Positions 1 to 7,152 are shown, counted from the first letter of the stretch. The stretch is 8,080 nucleotides of DNA from SUG1106 sp964651095 (GCA_964651095.1 CAZYWO010000091.1:1-8080); one strand, 5' to 3'. The notes: generated by a model not told the origin, from the sequence alone. Numbers and translations: made by a program.

Positions 1-963
1 CTGGTTTTTATGTCAGCTTCCGCAGCTTTTGCTGGTATTCCCGATAAATCGGATTCCTTTTATGTGGCTGACTATGCCGATGTAATTTCAAAAAGCACCG
101 AGGATTATATTATATCCAAAAACGGCGAACTGGAAAGTCTCTGTGGTGGTCAAATTGTAGTTGTTACTGTAGACTTTCTCGACGGAATGGATATAGAGGA
201 CTATGCATATAAGATATTCAACGAATGGGAAATAGGCGATAACGATGAAAATAACGGAGTTCTTTTACTCTTAGCCATCGGTGAAGACAATTACTGGTGT
301 ATGCAGGGTAAGGGCCTTGAAAGCACTTTGACCAGCGGCGATATAGACGATATCCTATGGTATTACCTGGAACCCGACTTTGCAGACGCTGATTATGATT
401 CAGGAGTGCTTTCAGTATTCAACAAACTATATGATGAAGTAAGCGGCATATATGGAGGCGCCTCCGGTTCCGGAAGCAACGGCAATTCATATAATAATTC
501 TTATAACCGCACGTCAGACGCAACTATATTTACTATAATCAAATGGGGAATAATACTGATCATTCTCATCACCGTAATAAGCATTATCTTAGGAAGCATT
601 AACGGCAGGAGGAGAAGGAGAAATCCTCCGGGAGGATATTATTCGGATAGTTATCCGTACGACCATAGGAGAACCAACGGTAAGGTTTACATACCTGTTC
701 CTATGCACAGACCGCGCCCTGCAAGACCTCCTCGGCCTCCAAAACCACCTCAGAGACCTGCCCAGCCGAGCAGGCCTGCCGCTAGCAAGCCTAGCAAACC
801 TTCAGGCGGTTTTGGCGGATTCGGCAGTTCCGGAGGCGGCAGCTCAAATAGAAGCGGCGCCGGTCGCAGCTTCAGTAGTTCAGGCAGAAGCTTCGGCGGC
901 GGTATAAGCAGAGGCGGCGGCGGTATGAGCAGAGGCGGCGGCGCCGGAAGGAGAGGCAGATAA
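1..963 (+). CDS. TPM-domain membrane protein with Pro/Arg-rich and Gly/Ser/Arg-rich tail (5' end outside window)
   Basis: The reading frame is open to the left edge, so the start is not in the window. The first visible residues (LVF, then MSASAAFA before G) look like the end of a signal peptide with an A-F-A cleavage site, so the ATG at 10 is probably internal. Counting from that Met, residues 18-149 match the TPM fold (YVADYADVIS opening, then the hydrophobic strand QIVVVTVDF, and N-N-G-V-L-L-L-L). Residues about 173-197 are one membrane segment, followed by five arginines (200-204), a Pro/Arg-rich stretch (229-265) and a Gly/Ser/Arg tail (266-317). The predicted topology is TPM domain outside and basic tail inside. 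TPM proteins are linked to phosphatase activity or to membrane-protein assembly in other organisms; the role here is unknown. The domain call is firm, the function is not. Confidence 0.85.
   Translation: MVFMSASAAFAGIPDKSDSFYVADYADVISKSTEDYIISKNGELESLCGGQIVVVTVDFLDGMDIEDYAYKIFNEWEIGDNDENNGVLLLLAIGEDNYWCMQGKGLESTLTSGDIDDILWYYLEPDFADADYDSGVLSVFNKLYDEVSGIYGGASGSGSNGNSYNNSYNRTSDATIFTIIKWGIILIILITVISIILGSINGRRRRRNPPGGYYSDSYPYDHRRTNGKVYIPVPMHRPRPARPPRPPKPPQRPAQPSRPAASKPSKPSGGFGGFGSSGGGSSNRSGAGRSFSSSGRSFGGGISRGGGGMSRGGGAGRRGR
900..941 (+). repeat. Two tandem 21-bp units in the Gly-rich tail of the TPM protein
   Basis: Positions 900-920 and 921-941 are two adjacent 21-base units differing at one base (a906 versus g927). 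They encode repeated S-R-G-G-G-G blocks at the C-terminus of the TPM protein. Because the unit is a multiple of three, gain or loss of a copy would keep the frame. The stretch is clearly more GC-rich than the surrounding DNA, which follows from the glycine codons. Confidence 0.8.
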
Positions 964-986
964 TACTTGGATATTAAATAAAAGGC

Positions 987-1024
987 AAAAAAAAGACTGC
1001 ATCTATAGATACAGTCCTTTTTTT
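987..1024. terminator. Bidirectional rho-independent terminator between convergent genes
   Basis: GACTG (995-999) pairs with CAGTC (1012-1016). An inner ATC/GAT pairing follows after one mismatch, around a TATA loop. Eight A's lie on the left (987-994) and seven T's on the right (1018-1024), so the RNA of either strand ends in a U run. It lies 24 bases after the TPM stop and about 40 bases after the desulfoferrodoxin stop, and so can serve both genes. Confidence 0.9.
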
Positions 1025-1063
1025 AAGGATACATTTTATAATAAAGTCATTAGCTTTCTGTAG

Positions 1064-1432
1064 TTATTTTTTCCACAATCCGTGTATATTGCACCATTCA
1101 TAAGCTTCAACAAATTTATCTCCCTCTGCCAGCGCAAATACGGCTTCCGGTTTTTCACCCGGTTTAAGATGCTTTCTCTGCTGTCCCTGTTCAGTCTTAA
1201 TTGAGATCCATTCTATAAAATGTTCATCAACCATAGGATGTTCAACCTCTCCGATAAATACTTTTACAATGTTTCCATCAACATCTACCACAGGAACGTG
1301 TTTTTCTACTGCCGCATCCACAGAAGCCGGAACGATTTCCTTCATTTTCTGCCCGCAACATACAACCGGCACGCCGCTGTCATGTACGAACTCAATAATA
1401 TTTCCGCAATGTTCACATAAGTAATACTTCAT
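1064..1432 (-). CDS. dfx: Desulfoferrodoxin (superoxide reductase, two-iron-centre type)
   Basis: This 122-residue cytoplasmic enzyme reduces superoxide to hydrogen peroxide without making oxygen, a typical defence of strict anaerobes. The N-terminal desulforedoxin domain has the rubredoxin-like iron ligands C6, C9, C25 and C26 (CEHC and VCCG). The C-terminal neelaredoxin domain carries the active-site iron ligands H45 (in EKHVPV), H65 and H71 (HPM..EHFIEW) and the C114/H117 pair in CNIHGLWK. The E43-K44 pair next to H45 is the one that assists catalysis in characterised enzymes. The ATG at 1432 is chosen because GGGGG lies seven bases upstream and the C-x-x-C motif starts at residue 6, as in the family. 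The frame stays open to a TTG at 1459, which is poorly placed. It follows the pho genes by 121 bases and probably has its own promoter. Confidence 0.95.
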   Translation of the reverse strand: MKYYLCEHCGNIIEFVHDSGVPVVCCGQKMKEIVPASVDAAVEKHVPVVDVDGNIVKVFIGEVEHPMVDEHFIEWISIKTEQGQQRKHLKPGEKPEAVFALAEGDKFVEAYEWCNIHGLWKK

Positions 1433-1439
1433 TCTGTTA

Positions 1440-1444
1440 CCCCC
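1440..1444 (-). promoter_or_regulatory. Ribosome binding site fixing the desulfoferrodoxin start
   Basis: GGGGG on the minus strand ends seven bases before the ATG at 1432. No comparable site precedes the in-frame TTG at 1459, which would add nine residues ahead of the iron-binding motif. Confidence 0.6.
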
Positions 1445-1468
1445 GTTTTCCTTCTTCAATGATATTTT

Positions 1469-1496
1469 AGTATAATTATATGTTTAGCAATTTTAA
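1469..1496 (-). promoter_or_regulatory. Possible promoter of the desulfoferrodoxin gene
   Basis: On the minus strand TTAAAA (1491-1496) and TATACT (1469-1474) are spaced by 16 bases, giving a predicted start near 1462 and a leader of about 30 bases. The -35 match is weak (four of six) and the region is very AT-rich, so chance matches are likely. The spacer contains most of a perfect 10-base palindrome, TATAATTATA (1471-1480), where a repressor could bind. That is inference only. Confidence 0.35.
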
Positions 1497-1553
1497 GTTT
1501 TTTATTATATTATTTATACCCTGACTATGTCATATTAATCACCCTATCGAAAG

Positions 1554-3221
1554 TTACTTGGCAAATTTTATAGAAATAGAAGTTCCCTTGCCTTCTTCAC
1601 TTTCCAGTTCAATTTTGCCGCCAAGATAGATTACGGCATGTTTAACTATAGAAAGTCCCAGACCTGTTCCGCCGATCTGTTTGGAGCGACTTTTATCTAC
1701 CCTGTAGAATCTTTCAAACACGCGCTCTCTGTCGCCTGCCGGTATACCGATTCCGTTATCCTTTACCGTTAAAATCCATTCGCTTTCCATGTCCTTCAAA
1801 GACACCTCCACAAAACCGCCTTCTTTATTGTATTTAATTGCGTTTTCGCAAATGTTATATATTATTTCGTCTAAAATGTATTCAACTGTCTTTATTTTCA
1901 GAGGAGTGCCGTTAAAACTTACTATTACATTATTTTCATTAGCTGTTTTTGACAGCCTTGATATGATGCTTCGCACTAGATCGGAAACGTCAATTTCCTC
2001 CATTTCCTTAGGTTGTGGATTTTCATCCAGCCTTGAAAGCTTTATAATGTGATCAATGAGCGTTATAAGGCGTGAAGATTCCTCTTTAATCGTTTTAGCA
2101 AAGCCGGCAACATCCTCAGCTTTTACCATGCCCCTTGCCAGCATATCGGAAATACCGAAAATAGAGGTAAGAGGTGTTTTAAGTTCATGAGAAACATTGG
2201 AGGTAAACTCTCTGCGAAGTTTTTCCCCTTCTTCTTTTTCCGTAACGTCAAGAATTATAAAAATCGCTCCCGTTACCTTTTCCTTATCTTTCACCGAATT
2301 TGAAATTACTTCATAAGTGGAATCGTTAATATTCAGGTAAACCTGTGCGTTTCTTCCGCTAAGGGCTTCAGAAACCGCATATCTGAAAGGTTCGCTTCTA
2401 TTAAGCCTTAACACAGACCCATCTATACGCTCTCCGTCAATCCCACTGAGCATTAATGCAGCGCTTTTATTATATGTTAAAATCTCCATATCTTTATCTA
2501 TTATAACAAGCCCTTCGCTCATGTTTTCGGTTATGATGTTAAATTCTTCTCTGCTCTTGCGCAGATTTATCATCTGCTTTTTAATATGCATATTCTGCTG
2601 ATGAATTCTGTGCAGCAGCGGCCCCAGTTCCTCATAGGTTTCGTTTATATCAGGATTGTCCAAATCAATATCGTTAATTGGTTTCACGATCGCTCTGGCT
2701 GCTCTGTAGGAAATAATCAGACTGATTGCAATAAGAATAAAGATTATCAGAACGATCATACCAAAAGTGTCCCATAACAGCCCAAGCTGCGAATAGTGGC
2801 TGGTAGAAATCCTTATGATGTTGCCATCAGCAGTTTTTCTTGCATAATATCTGGTATCCTCTTCAAGAGTGAAAGAAGTTCTTGCTGCCTTGCCTTCTCC
2901 GCTTATGAGCGCTTCCTGAATTTCTTCTCTTTCCATGTGATTTTCCATTACATCAGAATCGGCGACGCTATCGTATAATACCTCGCCATCAGAAGAAATC
3001 AGTGTAATGCGATTTTCAATATCCGTTCTGTTTTCAAGATCGTCAAGATACTGCTGTCCACCAAAATTCCATGCTTCTTCAACAAGAATAGCTTCGCTTT
3101 TAAGCTGATTATCTATTTTTTTACCCATGTAGTCGTACATTACACCCATAACAAGCCCCACGCACAAGAGCATGATTATGAGAGATACGCTTATTACACC
3201 GGTCAATATCTTCTTTGTCAT
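1554..3221 (-). CDS. phoR: PhoR-type sensor histidine kinase
   Basis: This 555-residue membrane kinase should phosphorylate the response regulator encoded immediately upstream. In order: membrane helix about 7-28; an extracytoplasmic domain about 31-148; membrane helix about 153-172; a degenerate HAMP-like linker (P181, then YEELGPLL); a PAS domain about 225-330; the phosphoacceptor region with H345 in SHELKTP; and the ATPase domain with N460 (N box), D488-N-G-I-G-I-P, and G-G-T-G-L-G-L near 517-523. All catalytic motifs are intact. The ATG at 3221 shares one base with the regulator stop (TAATG), and GGAGG at 3228-3232 is six bases upstream, suggesting translational coupling. Assignment as PhoR rests on domain order and on position in the pst-phoU operon. 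Phosphate itself is unlikely to be sensed by the kinase alone; PhoU and the transporter probably pass the signal. Confidence 0.9.
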   Translation of the reverse strand: MTKKILTGVISVSLIIMLLCVGLVMGVMYDYMGKKIDNQLKSEAILVEEAWNFGGQQYLDDLENRTDIENRITLISSDGEVLYDSVADSDVMENHMEREEIQEALISGEGKAARTSFTLEEDTRYYARKTADGNIIRISTSHYSQLGLLWDTFGMIVLIIFILIAISLIISYRAARAIVKPINDIDLDNPDINETYEELGPLLHRIHQQNMHIKKQMINLRKSREEFNIITENMSEGLVIIDKDMEILTYNKSAALMLSGIDGERIDGSVLRLNRSEPFRYAVSEALSGRNAQVYLNINDSTYEVISNSVKDKEKVTGAIFIILDVTEKEEGEKLRREFTSNVSHELKTPLTSIFGISDMLARGMVKAEDVAGFAKTIKEESSRLITLIDHIIKLSRLDENPQPKEMEEIDVSDLVRSIISRLSKTANENNVIVSFNGTPLKIKTVEYILDEIIYNICENAIKYNKEGGFVEVSLKDMESEWILTVKDNGIGIPAGDRERVFERFYRVDKSRSKQIGGTGLGLSIVKHAVIYLGGKIELESEEGKGTSISIKFAK

Positions 3222-3892
3222 TATTTGCCTCCAATTCGATATCCGATACCTCTTACAGTCTCCACTAAATCTCCGGCAGCTCCCAGCTTAGAGCGCAATG
3301 AACTTATGTGCACATCTACAGTGCGATTTTCTCCATCAAATTCGTAACCCCAGACTTCCCTTAAAATCTGATCGCGAGTTATCACAATTCCCTGATTTGC
3401 TGCAAGATAGCATAATAAGCGAAATTCTTTTAGTGTAAGCATGACTTCCTTGCCGTCGACTTTTATAACATGTTTAGTTGGACTCAAGAAAAGCTTTCCT
3501 ATATTGTATTCCTTATAGTCTTTCGCAGGCTCGGTTCGCCTAAGCAGCGCCCTTACTCTGGCAATCAGCTCCATAATGCCAAAAGGCTTAGTCACATAAT
3601 CGTCTGCTCCTGCATCCAGCCCCATAACCTTATCATACTCGGTTCCTTTCGCTGTAAGCATGATTATAGGCATATCTTTAGTTTCAATATTATTTCTGAG
3701 TTTTCTCAAAACGCTGAGTCCATCTTCCTCAGGCAGCATAATATCCAAAATAGCCAGATCAGGTTTGTGTTTGCTCAATGCGTTCCAAAATTCACTGGGC
3801 AGTTCAAAGCCTTCGGTTTCAAGGTTTGAATTGTTAAGTGCATATATTATAAAGTTTCTTATATTCTTATCATCCTCAAGCAGATATATCAC
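3221..3892 (-). CDS. phoB: OmpR/PhoB-family response regulator of the Pho system
   Basis: The 223-residue protein has an N-terminal receiver domain (about 1-118) with the acidic pair D7/D8, phosphoacceptor D50 in LAILDIMLP, T80 and K102 (TKPF). A C-terminal winged-helix DNA-binding domain (about 128-220) includes ILREVWGY, RTVDVHISSLRSKLG and the closing VRGIGYRI. Once phosphorylated it should bind Pho-box DNA and switch on phosphate-starvation genes, presumably including this operon. The start codon is GTG at 3892, supported by AGGAGG at 3899-3904 with six bases between; no better start is nearby. It lies 50 bases after phoU and overlaps the kinase start by one base. In Gram-positive naming this could equally be called phoP; function comes from family and context. 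Confidence 0.92.
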   Translation of the reverse strand: MIYLLEDDKNIRNFIIYALNNSNLETEGFELPSEFWNALSKHKPDLAILDIMLPEEDGLSVLRKLRNNIETKDMPIIMLTAKGTEYDKVMGLDAGADDYVTKPFGIMELIARVRALLRRTEPAKDYKEYNIGKLFLSPTKHVIKVDGKEVMLTLKEFRLLCYLAANQGIVITRDQILREVWGYEFDGENRTVDVHISSLRSKLGAAGDLVETVRGIGYRIGGK

Positions 3893-3898
3893 GTTTAT

Positions 3899-3904
3899 CC
3901 TCCT
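3899..3904 (-). promoter_or_regulatory. Ribosome binding site supporting the GTG start of the response regulator
   Basis: A perfect AGGAGG on the minus strand lies six bases before the GTG at 3892. It marks the non-ATG start as real even though it lies inside an operon. Confidence 0.8.
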
Positions 3905-3942
3905 AGCTGGTATCTAAAGATTATTCCTTTCAACAATTATTG

Positions 3943-4593
3943 CTAATTTGTTTCCTCCGGATGCGCTCCCGTAATGCTGTATACCACCCATTCCGCAATA
4001 TTGGTTGCGTGATCTCCCACTCTTTCTATATACTTGGCGATCATCAATATATCCAGAAGGAACTGCCCATTAATTTTACTCGCTGCAACTGCGTTAATCA
4101 GATCTTCCTTAACCTTTGCAAAGTATCCGTCAACCACATCGTCATCTAAAATTACCTTTTTTGCTAAATCTAAATCTCCTTTTACGAAGGAATTGATGCT
4201 GGATGTTACCATGCCTGCGGCAAATTCAGACATAGCTTTAAGGTGATGCGGATTTGGCATTTCCTCATCGGCAAGATATCTTACTATTTCAGCGATATCC
4301 TCGGCTTGATCTCCGATCCTTTCCATATCGGAAATCATTTTCAGTGCAGACGAAATCATTCTCAAGTCCTTTGCTACCGGATGCTGCTGTAAAAGAAGCC
4401 CCATGCAAACGTTTTCTATGTCCCGCTCCATCCGGTCAAGTTGTTTTTCAGCATCTTCAGCCCTCTTAACCATCTCGTGGTCTCTCTCGAACAAAGCATT
4501 TATAGCATAAGTTATTGCATCCTCACAAAGCGCTCCCATAGTAACCAGTTCAGTATTTAATTTTTCAAGCTGCTGGTCGAATCTGTTCTTCAT
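3943..4593 (-). CDS. phoU: PhoU, phosphate transport and signalling regulator
   Basis: The 216-residue, all-helical cytoplasmic protein has the expected internal two-fold repeat. Each half carries the PhoU metal-binding signature: E91-R-I-G-D95 followed by E98-D99, and E190-R-V-G-D194 followed by H195 and N198. PhoU links the Pst transporter to the PhoR kinase, damping Pho signalling when phosphate is plentiful and limiting excess uptake. The ATG at 4593 is chosen because GGAGGG (4599-4604) is five bases upstream and MKNRFDQQLEKL is the usual PhoU opening. The frame stays open upstream into the end of pstB, but that extension does not resemble PhoU. It sits between pstB and the two-component genes, which fits its bridging role. 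Length is normal. Confidence 0.95.
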   Translation of the reverse strand: MKNRFDQQLEKLNTELVTMGALCEDAITYAINALFERDHEMVKRAEDAEKQLDRMERDIENVCMGLLLQQHPVAKDLRMISSALKMISDMERIGDQAEDIAEIVRYLADEEMPNPHHLKAMSEFAAGMVTSSINSFVKGDLDLAKKVILDDDVVDGYFAKVKEDLINAVAASKINGQFLLDILMIAKYIERVGDHATNIAEWVVYSITGAHPEETN

Positions 4594-4613
4594 TTTTTCC
4601 CTCCAAACAATTA

Positions 4614-4639
4614 ATATTAGATACGATATTAGATACGAT
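4614..4639. repeat. 12-bp tandem duplication in the pstB-phoU gap
   Basis: The unit ATATTAGATACG occurs twice without a mismatch (4614-4625, 4626-4637), and the period continues for two more bases. It lies between the pstB stop (4643-4645) and the phoU ribosome binding site, in a 49-base gap. No hairpin is evident. It may be a slippage duplication. Confidence 0.85.
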
Positions 4640-4642
4640 GTT

Positions 4643-5392
4643 TTAACCGAATCTTCCTGTAATATAATCCTCTGTCCTCTTATCGCCGGGAAAAGAGAAT
4701 AACTTTCTGGTGTCATCGTACTCAATAACCTCTCCGAGAAGGAAAAAAGCAGTTCTATCGGAAATTCTGGTTGCTTGCTGCATATTGTGAGTTACCATTA
4801 CTATAGTATACTTGCTTTTTAAATCAACTGCAAGATCCTCGATTTTCGATGTTGATATTGGGTCTAGAGCCGACGTAGGTTCATCCATAAGAAGCACCTC
4901 CGGTTCTACTGCCAACGCTCTGGCTATACAAAGTCTTTGCTGTTGACCTCCCGAAAGACCAAGTGCGCTGATTTTCAGACGATCTTTTACCTCTTCCCAA
5001 ATAGCTGCTCCCTTAAGAGACTTTTCCACTATTTCATCCAGAGCTACCTTACTGTGAGTTCCATGAGTGCGCGGACCGTATGCTACGTTATCGTAAATAC
5101 TCATGGGGAAAGGATTTGGTTTTTGAAAAACCATACCAACCCTTTTTCTTAAATTATTTATGTCTAAACTGCCGTAAATGTCCTGTCCGTCAAGACGAAT
5201 ATCCCCTGTGATTTTGCAGCCTTCAACTAAATCGTTCATACGATTCAGCGACTTAAGCAAAGTAGATTTGCCGCATCCGGAAGGACCGATGAAAGCAGTT
5301 ATTTTTTTCTCCGGAATATTCAAATTTATGTTCTTCAGGGCATGAAAATCTCCATAAAATAAATCCATGTCATGAACCGTTATTTTATCCAT
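4643..5392 (-). CDS. pstB: PstB, ATP-binding subunit of the phosphate ABC transporter
   Basis: The 249-residue cytoplasmic ATPase powers phosphate import through PstC and PstA. It contains Walker A GPSGCGKST (36-44), a Q-loop at Q90 (VFQKPNPFP, typical of PstB), the signature LSGGQQQR (146-153), Walker B VLLMDEPTSALD (166-177) and the switch histidine H202 in VMVTHNM. The ATG at 5392 is preferred because GGAG at 5402-5405 is nine bases upstream and the protein then opens MDKITVHD, as is usual for PstB. An in-frame ATG at 5407 would add five residues but has no well-spaced binding site. It begins 24 bases after the pstA stop. The motifs are complete and the length is normal for the family. Confidence 0.96.
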   Translation of the reverse strand: MDKITVHDMDLFYGDFHALKNINLNIPEKKITAFIGPSGCGKSTLLKSLNRMNDLVEGCKITGDIRLDGQDIYGSLDINNLRKRVGMVFQKPNPFPMSIYDNVAYGPRTHGTHSKVALDEIVEKSLKGAAIWEEVKDRLKISALGLSGGQQQRLCIARALAVEPEVLLMDEPTSALDPISTSKIEDLAVDLKSKYTIVMVTHNMQQATRISDRTAFFLLGEVIEYDDTRKLFSFPGDKRTEDYITGRFG

Positions 5393-5401
5393 TTCTTTTA
5401 T

Positions 5402-5405
5402 CTCC
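5402..5405 (-). promoter_or_regulatory. Ribosome binding site deciding the pstB start
   Basis: GGAG on the minus strand is nine bases before the ATG at 5392. It directly follows the alternative ATG at 5407, so it cannot serve that one. Confidence 0.55.
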
Positions 5406-5419
5406 ATATTACCATATTA
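5404..5419. repeat. 8-bp tandem duplication across the pstA stop and pstB start region
   Basis: CCATATTA occurs twice head to tail (5404-5411, 5412-5419). It includes the pstA stop and the upstream alternative pstB ATG at 5407. The duplication may have created that extra in-frame ATG. Confidence 0.8.
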
Positions 5420-6289
5420 CTTACCTGTCAGCCTTTTTGCTACTGCACTGGAAAGAGTGTTAATTAATATTACTACCACCAAAAGTACAACTGCTGTAGC
5501 ATAAGCCTGTTTAGTATAAAGTCCTTCTGTGAGAAGGGCATATAGGTGTACCGAAAGGGTACTTGCTGAAGAAAAAACGCTGTTTGGTACTGCCGGATTG
5601 GTTCCGGAAGTAAAAATAAGCGCAGCAGATTCGCCCACTATTCTTCCGATTGCAAGTATAATACCCGATAATATCCCCGGAACTGCCGACGGAAGCACAA
5701 TTTTAAATACTGTTCTTAGCTTTCCTGCTCCAAGGCCGAAGCTTCCCTCTCTGTAAGCATCAGGTACTGACATTAACGACTCTTCTGTAGTTCTTATGAT
5801 AAGCGGCAATATCATAATTGCCAATGTGATTACCCCCGACAGTAAAGTGTATCCCCATCCCAACGTAATTACAAAAACAATAAACCCGAAAAGTCCATAC
5901 ACTATAGATGGAATTCCAGATAAAGTCTCTGCCGTTATTCTTATGATCTTTACAAGCTTGTTTCCTTTTTTAGAATATTCCACCAGATAAATAGCTGCAA
6001 ACACGCCTATGGGAACAGCCAGCAGAAGCGTCATAATCGTCATAATTATAGTGTTGATAATTGCAGGCATCATGGACTGATTTTCACCGTTATATTCCCA
6101 TGCAAAAATTCCCGGAAGGGTAAGACTAGGGACTCCATGATACAATATATAACCTATGAGAAATACCACTACTGCTGAAGTAAGTATCGCGCTTAGTATT
6201 ACGAGAAGGTAAAGTACAAATGATAAAGGATTATTGCGGTAGCCTTTCATTTTCTGTGAAAAAGTCTGTTTATTTATATATCCCATCAT
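5417..6289 (-). CDS. pstA: PstA, permease subunit of the phosphate ABC transporter
   Basis: The 290-residue inner-membrane protein pairs with PstC to form the phosphate channel. Hydrophobic segments are visible at about 23-48, 75-103, 127-145, 148-166, 203-225 and 262-282, consistent with six helices. The cytoplasmic coupling loop that docks on PstB is at about 181-201 (EGSFGLGAGKLRTVFKIVLP). ETLSGIPSIVYG is the characteristic Pst permease motif. Two adjacent ATGs (6289 and 6286) are possible starts; the binding site AGGAGGG at 6294-6300 is four or seven bases away. The 6289 start overlaps the pstC stop as ATGA, so the two permeases are probably translationally coupled. No oddities. Confidence 0.95.
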   Translation of the reverse strand: MMGYINKQTFSQKMKGYRNNPLSFVLYLLVILSAILTSAVVVFLIGYILYHGVPSLTLPGIFAWEYNGENQSMMPAIINTIIMTIMTLLLAVPIGVFAAIYLVEYSKKGNKLVKIIRITAETLSGIPSIVYGLFGFIVFVITLGWGYTLLSGVITLAIMILPLIIRTTEESLMSVPDAYREGSFGLGAGKLRTVFKIVLPSAVPGILSGIILAIGRIVGESAALIFTSGTNPAVPNSVFSSASTLSVHLYALLTEGLYTKQAYATAVVLLVVVILINTLSSAVAKRLTGK

Positions 6290-7137
6290 TTATCCCTCCT
6301 TTTTAAAAGAGAGAAAGAAATATTAATAATAAGAATAAATACGAACAATACTACTGCAGTGGCGATCAGTGCGCCTCTGTGCATGCCTTCTCCTGCATAT
6401 CCCATTTCTAAAACAATATTTGCCGTCATAGTTCTTACGCCTGATGTTATGGAATCGGGAATGATAGGCTGATTTCCCGCAATCATGGAAACTGCCATAG
6501 TTTCTCCAATGGCTCTGCCTATACCTAATATAACACCTGCCATTATTCCCGACTTTGCCGCAGGTACAGTAGCAAAGAAAACGCTTCTCTCATGGGTAGC
6601 TCCAAGTGCAAGCGAACCCTCATAATAACTTTCAGGCACGGCGCGTATGGAAGCCTCCGATACGCTTACAATTGTAGGCAATATCATTATGCCCAGCATT
6701 ATAGAGGCTGTCAGAATACCTTTTCCACTGGTCCCCGTTATATCCTGAACTATGGGGACTATAACCATCAGTGCAAAAAAACCGTAAACGATGGATGGAA
6801 TCCCTGCCAAAAGATCAATAGTCGGCTTCATTATTCTGTACAGGCGTGGAGGGCAAAATTTAGCCATAAATATTGCGCAAAGCAATCCTGTAGGCACTCC
6901 CACAATAATAGCTCCCGCCGTCACATATATACTTCCTATAATCATAGGTAAAATGCCGAAATTTCCCTCAAGAGGTTTCCATAAAGTTCCTGTCAGGAAA
7001 TTTATTACGCCAATTTCAGTCATTGCCGGCAGTCCTTGATTAAAAAGGAAGTAGCATATAAGCGCTACTGCAAATATTGAGACTGTTGCCGAAAGCATGA
7101 ATACGATTTTCATTATTGATTCAGATAGTTTCGTCAT
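6286..7137 (-). CDS. pstC: PstC, permease subunit of the phosphate ABC transporter
   Basis: The 283-residue membrane protein is the partner of PstA. Hydrophobic segments are visible at about 9-33, 62-92, 109-130, 140-160, 196-220 and 256-277. The PstB-docking loop is at about 173-193 (EGSLALGATHERSVFFATVP), and the motif AGIPSIVYGFFAL is typical of PstC. The ATG at 7137 is chosen because GGAG (7149-7152) lies upstream at about eleven bases. An in-frame GTG at 7149 would add four residues, but it sits inside that binding site. The gene starts 27 bases after pstS and overlaps pstA by four bases. The length is short but usual for Gram-positive PstC. Confidence 0.95.
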   Translation of the reverse strand: MTKLSESIMKIVFMLSATVSIFAVALICYFLFNQGLPAMTEIGVINFLTGTLWKPLEGNFGILPMIIGSIYVTAGAIIVGVPTGLLCAIFMAKFCPPRLYRIMKPTIDLLAGIPSIVYGFFALMVIVPIVQDITGTSGKGILTASIMLGIMILPTIVSVSEASIRAVPESYYEGSLALGATHERSVFFATVPAAKSGIMAGVILGIGRAIGETMAVSMIAGNQPIIPDSITSGVRTMTANIVLEMGYAGEGMHRGALIATAVVLFVFILIINISFSLLKRRDK

Positions 7138-7148
7138 ATCTTTTATCA

Positions 7149-7152
7149 CTCC
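7149..7152 (-). promoter_or_regulatory. Ribosome binding site deciding the pstC start
   Basis: GGAG (extended GGAGTG) on the minus strand precedes the ATG at 7137. The competing GTG at 7149-7147 overlaps this element and has no site of its own. Confidence 0.55.

Noticed and set aside
1522..1532. TGACTATGTCA inverted repeat after the kinase gene
   Set aside because: Only a four-base stem with no T run on the minus strand; too weak to call a terminator or operator.
3470..3829. 119-codon + strand open frame opposite the response regulator
   Set aside because: It lies wholly antisense to a well-supported gene with intact motifs, has no recognisable domain, and is best explained as a shadow frame.
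4594..4725. Longer PhoU start reaching into pstB (to 4725)
   Set aside because: The added 44 residues do not resemble PhoU and overlap the pstB coding end, while a good binding site precedes the ATG at 4593.
6592..6951. 119-codon + strand open frame opposite pstC
   Set aside because: Low-complexity polar translation antisense to conserved membrane helices and no family resemblance; a shadow frame.
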